The notes beneath the pieces were generated by a model, which saw only the letters and a list, made by a program, of their open reading frames with translations, searched no databases and was not told the origin of the DNA. A stretch of DNA of 64,000 nucleotides from Ophioderma brevispina (Eukaryota > Echinodermata > Ophiuroidea > Amphilepidida > Ophiodermatidae): the NCBI GenBank assembly GCA_023653785.1, contig JAMKCH010051647.1, positions 1 through 64,000 on the forward strand, written 5' to 3'. Positions 37,901 to 43,900 of this stretch are shown here, one piece after another. Within the stretch, counting starts at the first letter, position 1. Every line of letters begins with the position of its first letter. Position numbers and translations under genes: made by a program.

Positions 37901-40900
37901 TAACCACAGCAATCTGGTCTCCTCTTACGGGCTGTTTGGGTGTTGTTTGTCCACCTTCCCTGGTGTTGACTTTCAACTCCGTAGGTCTCGGGGGTTCTCT
38001 TGGGGTCTACTCTAGTCTGCTCTTTGGCGGGCTCCCCTACGTGGCTGCCTAGCTTGAGTGGCTTCACCCCGGGCTGGCGTGTCGCCTTGCTTGGCGTGAA
38101 GCCCTCTCAGCCTGTGTAGTCCCTGGGTTACCGCCTCCATTCTCTGACGTTGCTCAGCTTCGCATGCAGGGTCCCTACGTGGGTGCTCCTGCCCTGCCTG
38201 TGTGGTGGGCCTAGCCGGCCTCGGCCTGGGCATGGGCATGGGGCGCATCCGGCCGTGCTATCGCTTTGCAGCTTCGTCGCGATCCAACCTTAGCCTTTCT
38301 GCACTCGGCTCCCGGCCTCCATAGGCTTTCAGCTCTGGGTCGCCGCCGCTTCCGTCGCTGGCCCTTTCGCTGGCGGCTGACTGTTGCTGCCCCTGTAGCC
38401 TAGCTCCTTCGGGGTGCTAGTCCGGGCCCGCTCTGTGTGCACCATCGGGTACTTGAGGCCTCTTGTCTCTGCCAGTTGGTCGCTGGCCTTGGCTGTCCTG
38501 GCTCTTAGGCTCGGGCTGTTGGCTTACTGCTACCTACCTGGGTCCGCTGTCTCCCTCGGGTAGCTTGGACTCTGGCTATGTTGCAGCTTCGCTGCTCCCT
38601 CTGTGGATCAGAGGGGCCTAGCGCCGCTTCCGAGTCGGGCCTAGTGACTTTGGCCGTCTGGCTTTTGTCTCTTTTTCCCTCTTGGGTCTAGACCATGTTT
38701 TTAGGCCTTGCTTGATCTGGTCTTTGGGTCTTTCGCCCCTGACTTCCTTGGGAGGTTGTTTCCTAGAGCCTGGCGTTCTTTTGACTTCGCCTTGGCCTAG
38801 GCCTTGGGGCTTTCATCGTCTAGCTTTGCTTCTCTGACGTGACCCTCCCCATCTCCATTCGGTGAGCTGGGCCCTGGTCTTTCCACGCAGCTTTGCTGGG
38901 ACCTTGTCGGGCCTGGCCTAGGCTGATGCCCTGCTGCTTGGTGTATTAACTTGGCCCCCTTCGGGTTTATGATGCCTATGGCCTATGCCTATTCTGGTCT
39001 GGCGTGGCCCCTCAGGGCTTCAACTGGGCCGGCCAGGCCTGGTAGTGGCTTTAATAGTTCCTTCTCCCCTTGGCTTTTTCACCCCGTCAGGTGGCTTTCT
39101 ACAGTTTTCTGGCAGTTGGCTTGGTCTAGTCTTCCCGCCGTGCCTTGCGAGTGGATCTTGTGCTTTTTCCCCTTAGCACCCTCAGGGTCCTGGGGCACGT
39201 TCGGTTGTCTGGCTCCCTCTTTACGACCTGGGTGCCCTTGACATGGTAGTTTGCCCACTTCCGACTGGGGATTTTTATACCCTCTAGCCATGTCTGTCAA
39301 GTGGACCTGAACTTAAAGGCGGTTGGGAGTTTCTCGCTCCCGGGTGGGCAATGTCTCTGGGGCGTAAACACCCCCGCTCGAGTCTTCCTTCCATTCTTCC
39401 TGTCCCCTCGCGTCTCGAGTTTGGTTGCCGAGTTGGTTTTACTTCCTTCTCTCGAGCTTTGGTGATCCTTAATTGGTATCTCCGCCCGTTCGGGTAGCTC
39501 TTCTCGCTCTTCTCCTGTGCTCTCTTCACTTTCCTTCTTCCTCGGGAGATGTGTTCGAAGCCGCTATGCTGCCCGGGACCTCTTCTTGGGGGCATCCTTA
39601 TCCCGTAGCCGGAGTTCGCTGCGCAGCTTCTTGTGTGCCTCCCCTCCGTCGATACCGATTTGGTCGTTGGACACCGAACAGACTTGATAGGAAAGTAGGA
39701 CTAGAAGTTAAGGTAAATGAGAAACCCGAAACCCCTCCTCTTGCCTCCTGTTTTTCCATTCTGTCCTACGACTCTGTCACCTGGCTCTCTGCTTGCAGTT
39801 GCCGACTGGTTAGACTTCTGCTCGGCCCAGCTTCCCCTGAGCAGTTAGTGAGCTCTCTGCTCGGGTCGCCTTTCGAGGCGACTCGTGGTCCTGCAGAGCT
39901 AACCTCTGGTTCTCCCCCTCTGGTAGACTTCTCGTGGTTTTACCCACTTTGTCTACCCTTTTTCGGGCCAGGATTGACTCTGTCCCGATCTGGAGAGTGC
40001 TAGTTATCATTAACTAGCCTTTGACTGCCCTTCGGTTGCCCGTGTGGTGTCAGCTGCTCCCGGTATTGCGGAGGGCGGCCTCGTTCTTTCTTTCTATTCT
40101 TTCCCTCGGTGTTTCTTTCTACCTCCGAATCGAGGCCTGAATCGTCCCCCCATCTCCTGACGGGGTGACAGTCTGAGTTTGGGGACTTTTCGCTTATGGT
40201 TGAGGCTTTGTAGCTGTCTCCGAGCGTCCGTTGTCTGGATCTTTCGGTCGACTAGCTCAGCCTCCCACAGTTAGGTTGTTTGGTTTCGGCCTTCGGTAAC
40301 GTTGGCTTGTTTCCATTGACTCCTGTCAGCAATCTGTTCCTGACCCAAAGCTAGCTCCCTCTTGGGATCTAGTTTTTTTCGGGCGATTCTTCTTTGGCGA
40401 AGCCCCCAATTAGCCTTTGGGTGGCGGCGTCGCTCTAGCCTCGCCTTTTATTACTCCTTTCGGGTCCCCTTTTCCTCCTTTCCCCTTCCCGGCTGAATTA
40501 GCTCGAGATTCCTTCTCCTTGTAGCTTCTTTTCCTGGGTCAGGTTTGGACTTATCTCTCACCACTTCAACGGGGCCGGGCCTTTTTGCCTTCATTCAGTC
40601 CCTCTCAACCTTTATCTCCCCCGGGTCTTCTCCCCGTTGGTTCATCTGTTGTGTTTCTGATCGGTCCCCCTCTCGATGGGGCCCCCGCCTCCTTGGCCTT
40701 GGTTTTGTGGATCCCCCGCCTTTGCCGCAGGGTGCTTCTGGCCTTTTTCTAGGGCCGAACCAATCGCATTCCAGTCTCCTTCATAGTTCTTCCCTTTTCG
40801 CCTATTCCGTAGCTGTGTTCTTCTCTGCGGGATTCTCGGCTCTGGCTCTTCCTCCAAAAAAACTTTGGCTAGGTCATTTAGACACATTATAAGTCTAAGG

Positions 40901-43900
40901 TCCTGTTTCTCACCCCTGGTGTTCTCCACTGTCTAGGTGTGTTATTGGCTTCTTGACTTTTGGAATCTAGATTTCCATGTGTTTTTTGTGCTCTGGCGCC
41001 TTTTGATTCAACCTTTGACTTCATCCTATCGCCTCTCTCTAGATATCTGCCCACCTCCGACTAAGTGTGCTAGCCTGGGGGTTGACTAATAATTCATTCA
41101 ACGGTGGTTCATGCATATGTTTTCAGTCAACAATTGGTGTAAGAAATCAGTTCAGTGTAGATTTAATCAAAAACACATTATGTTTTAATAAATCATAATA
41201 ACTAAGCCTGATTTCCTTTCCAATGTTGACTCCGCTCTTCCAGACCCGCCCCACAGCATGATATGGGATGTGGGCGTCCGTGGGGGCTATATGGGCCAAA
41301 ACGAATTGGGGAAGAGTCTGTCGACAGGGTGTGACCTGGGGTCCATGGTCGGTCCATTTTTCCTCTTTTAGGGGGTGCTAATATGGTATTTTGGGGCATT
41401 TTCCTTCTGAGAAGTGAAAAATGCATAGGTTTGTCAGTCAACATTGGAAATGGAAATCAGCTTCATTTATTGATTTATAAGCACAGAATGGGTTTTTTGA
41501 AATAGAACCATTTAACTGCTGTATGCTAAATGTCTTCTGAAGGTAGTTTAGTTTACTATTCAACTGCAGGGGGTATATTTATAACCTTTGAAGTTTTAGA
41601 CTCATTTTTCATGCTCTTTAATTAAAAGAAAATACTCCATATGGACTTAGTTCCTACTGACAGTTCCTTGAATGGGGCTGGCAGACGGCGGAGCTCTGTC
41701 CCATTTTTTTCTGGAAAAGCTTTATTTTAAAGAGCTCTATCTCATGATGCAGTTCATATGTACATAGGTATCATCAGTTTTCAGTGTATGAGCCTTTAAA
41801 GTTTTAGACTTTTAAGTTCATTTTTAATGTACTAACTGTTGCTAAACAATATTCTCCATATGAACTGTGTTCATACTGACAGCTCCTTAAAGATGGCGGA
41901 ACTCATCCATATTTTTTTCATGAGGCATGAATTCAAAACTCTCTCCTGCAAATTTCAAACACTACACATTTCAAATTATTTAAATTTCTTTAATTTTTGA
42001 CCTTTCTTCTTTTTTCATATAATTCTCCATATGGACTAGTTCCCTACTGACAGTTCCTTAAATGGGGCTGTCTACGGCGGAGCTCTGTCCCTTTTTTCTA
42101 GAAAATCTGTCATTTTAAAAAGAGCTCTATCTCATGATGCAGTTTCAATATGTTCGAATAGGAGCTCGTTTTCAAGGTAAGAGCCCTTAAATTTAACTTA
42201 TTAAGTACTACAACAGCTAAACATATTTTCCCTTATGGACTGTTCATTACTGGCAGTTACTAAAAGGGGAACTATAGAATCCCAATAAAATGGTGGAACT
42301 CTCCGTCCCTATTTTTTTCAGGAATGCAGTAATTTTAAGAGCTCTCTCATGATGCAGTGTTATATATATGACTCGTTTTCAAGCTATGACCTTTAAAAAA
42401 ATATGTTGACCTTTCTTCTTTTCATATAAGTCTCATATGGACTTAGTTTCTACAGAACAGTTTTTTCTAAGGGAGGGGCTGTCAGACGGCAGTGTTACCT
42501 CATAATTATAAACCATCTTACAATTTCTGAATGAGCGACCATGTAGTTCAATGACGCGACCATTTGCTGTAATTTTTTTGTGTGCAAACGTCCTCCCGAA
42601 TTTGCATCATTTTCTTACGGAATACAGAAAATCCGTACAAAATGAGTAGAACGTTAGGGGTCCTTGAAATTATCTCATTTATATCCTGGAATTCCTTGAA
42701 AATTCCTTGAATTTTGGAAGGAGCGGGGGTCTGAACCCTGTATTGACATAAGCAAATCAAATTGCCTTTTGTTATCACTTTCAGCATTTCTAGCCAAAGA
42801 CAAGTTAAGAAAAAAATTTAATAGTGGTCTATCTGATTGAAATCACTACAGATGACACAATCTGTGGATTCCTCTTTTCTTTTCCCCCGAATGGCAGAGC
42901 GTCACGATGCCAAGGCCTGTGCTAAAGATCGGGAGAGAGCTTGTCTCCGTGTTCAAGTTTATTGAAAAAATGTCTTCTTGAATAGCAGCGATAGGATTAG
43001 CAAGAGGGATGATCGTTATTACAACAGCCTGTTTTAGCCTGTACCAGTCCAGGATTGACGTGAGACCCAGTGGTAACCGGTATAAAAGTACCTGTGGGAA
43101 CTGTCTTGAGACTGTTTTGAGTTACGCTGTCATGTTGCGAAATTTTGTCAAAGTTGGAGCGAGAGTATTTGATTTTTGGATGAGAGAGAGAGACCACTCA
43201 GTATTCATTGGAGGAAGGATAGGCGTGTCTGCTGCACAGGTTTGGTGCTATAAAGGAAGAGTCCAATAATGATCTCTACCCACATGCAGGGACTAGGTAA
43301 CTGACGTTGTGGGCATTTTGGGAGCAATTAACATCAGCAGAGCTATGCTGTCATATCTGGCTTCCTTGAAAAAAATTCTTAAGGATCCAGGGAATGATGC
43401 CATCTTCGTACCAAAATTTGAGCAAATCCACATGGAAGAAAGGTAGGATGTTGTGTGTTGTTGTTCTCTGACAATGCTTGGTCCTCCTTCTTCTTCATCT
43501 TGAAGATAATAGTGATGTAGAACCAATGAATGAAAAGCTTTTTTTTGAAAAATGTCAACAATTCACGAGGCAAATCTACCAGGACACACCAAGTGGGTTC
43601 ATTGCTTAAATAACACATTGCTTTGTTGATGAGATGAGGTGGTGGCTACTAGATTGAGTGCCAATTTATTACTATGACTATGACCAGAGACACCGTCAGT
43701 AATAAAGTTGGAAATTGTTCATAATTAGTATTCTGTGCTCACCATTTTTAAGTATTGTATTCCTGTAACCACTTAAACTCTTGACTTGACCCTTAGCCCT
43801 AAGAAGTTTGGACTCACTGAATCATTTTTTCGTGTTGATTCATAATATGACCCCCCCCGATCATGAAAAATACATAATTTTTGATTTTTTTTTCTTTAAA

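Larger units (their letters stand above)
33525..41455. mobile_element. Large GC-rich TIR element, copy 2 (intron of SGSM)
   Basis: Same family and orientation as copy 1. The left end includes CTGATTTCCTTTACCCCAAT, TTAGCACCCCTAAAAGAG and the CACACCCTGTCGACC block; the right end (about 41210-41455) is its inverse, with GACAGGGTGTGACCTGGGGT and a matching outer tip. The interior matches copy 1 over most of its length with many small indels. It is about 1.7 kb longer, mainly because of sequence at about 34.87-36.95 kb that copy 1 lacks. Confidence 0.8.

Noticed and set aside
43009..43269. 86-codon frame after terminal exon copy 1
   Set aside because: Corresponds to non-coding 3' sequence; not open in duplication unit 2.
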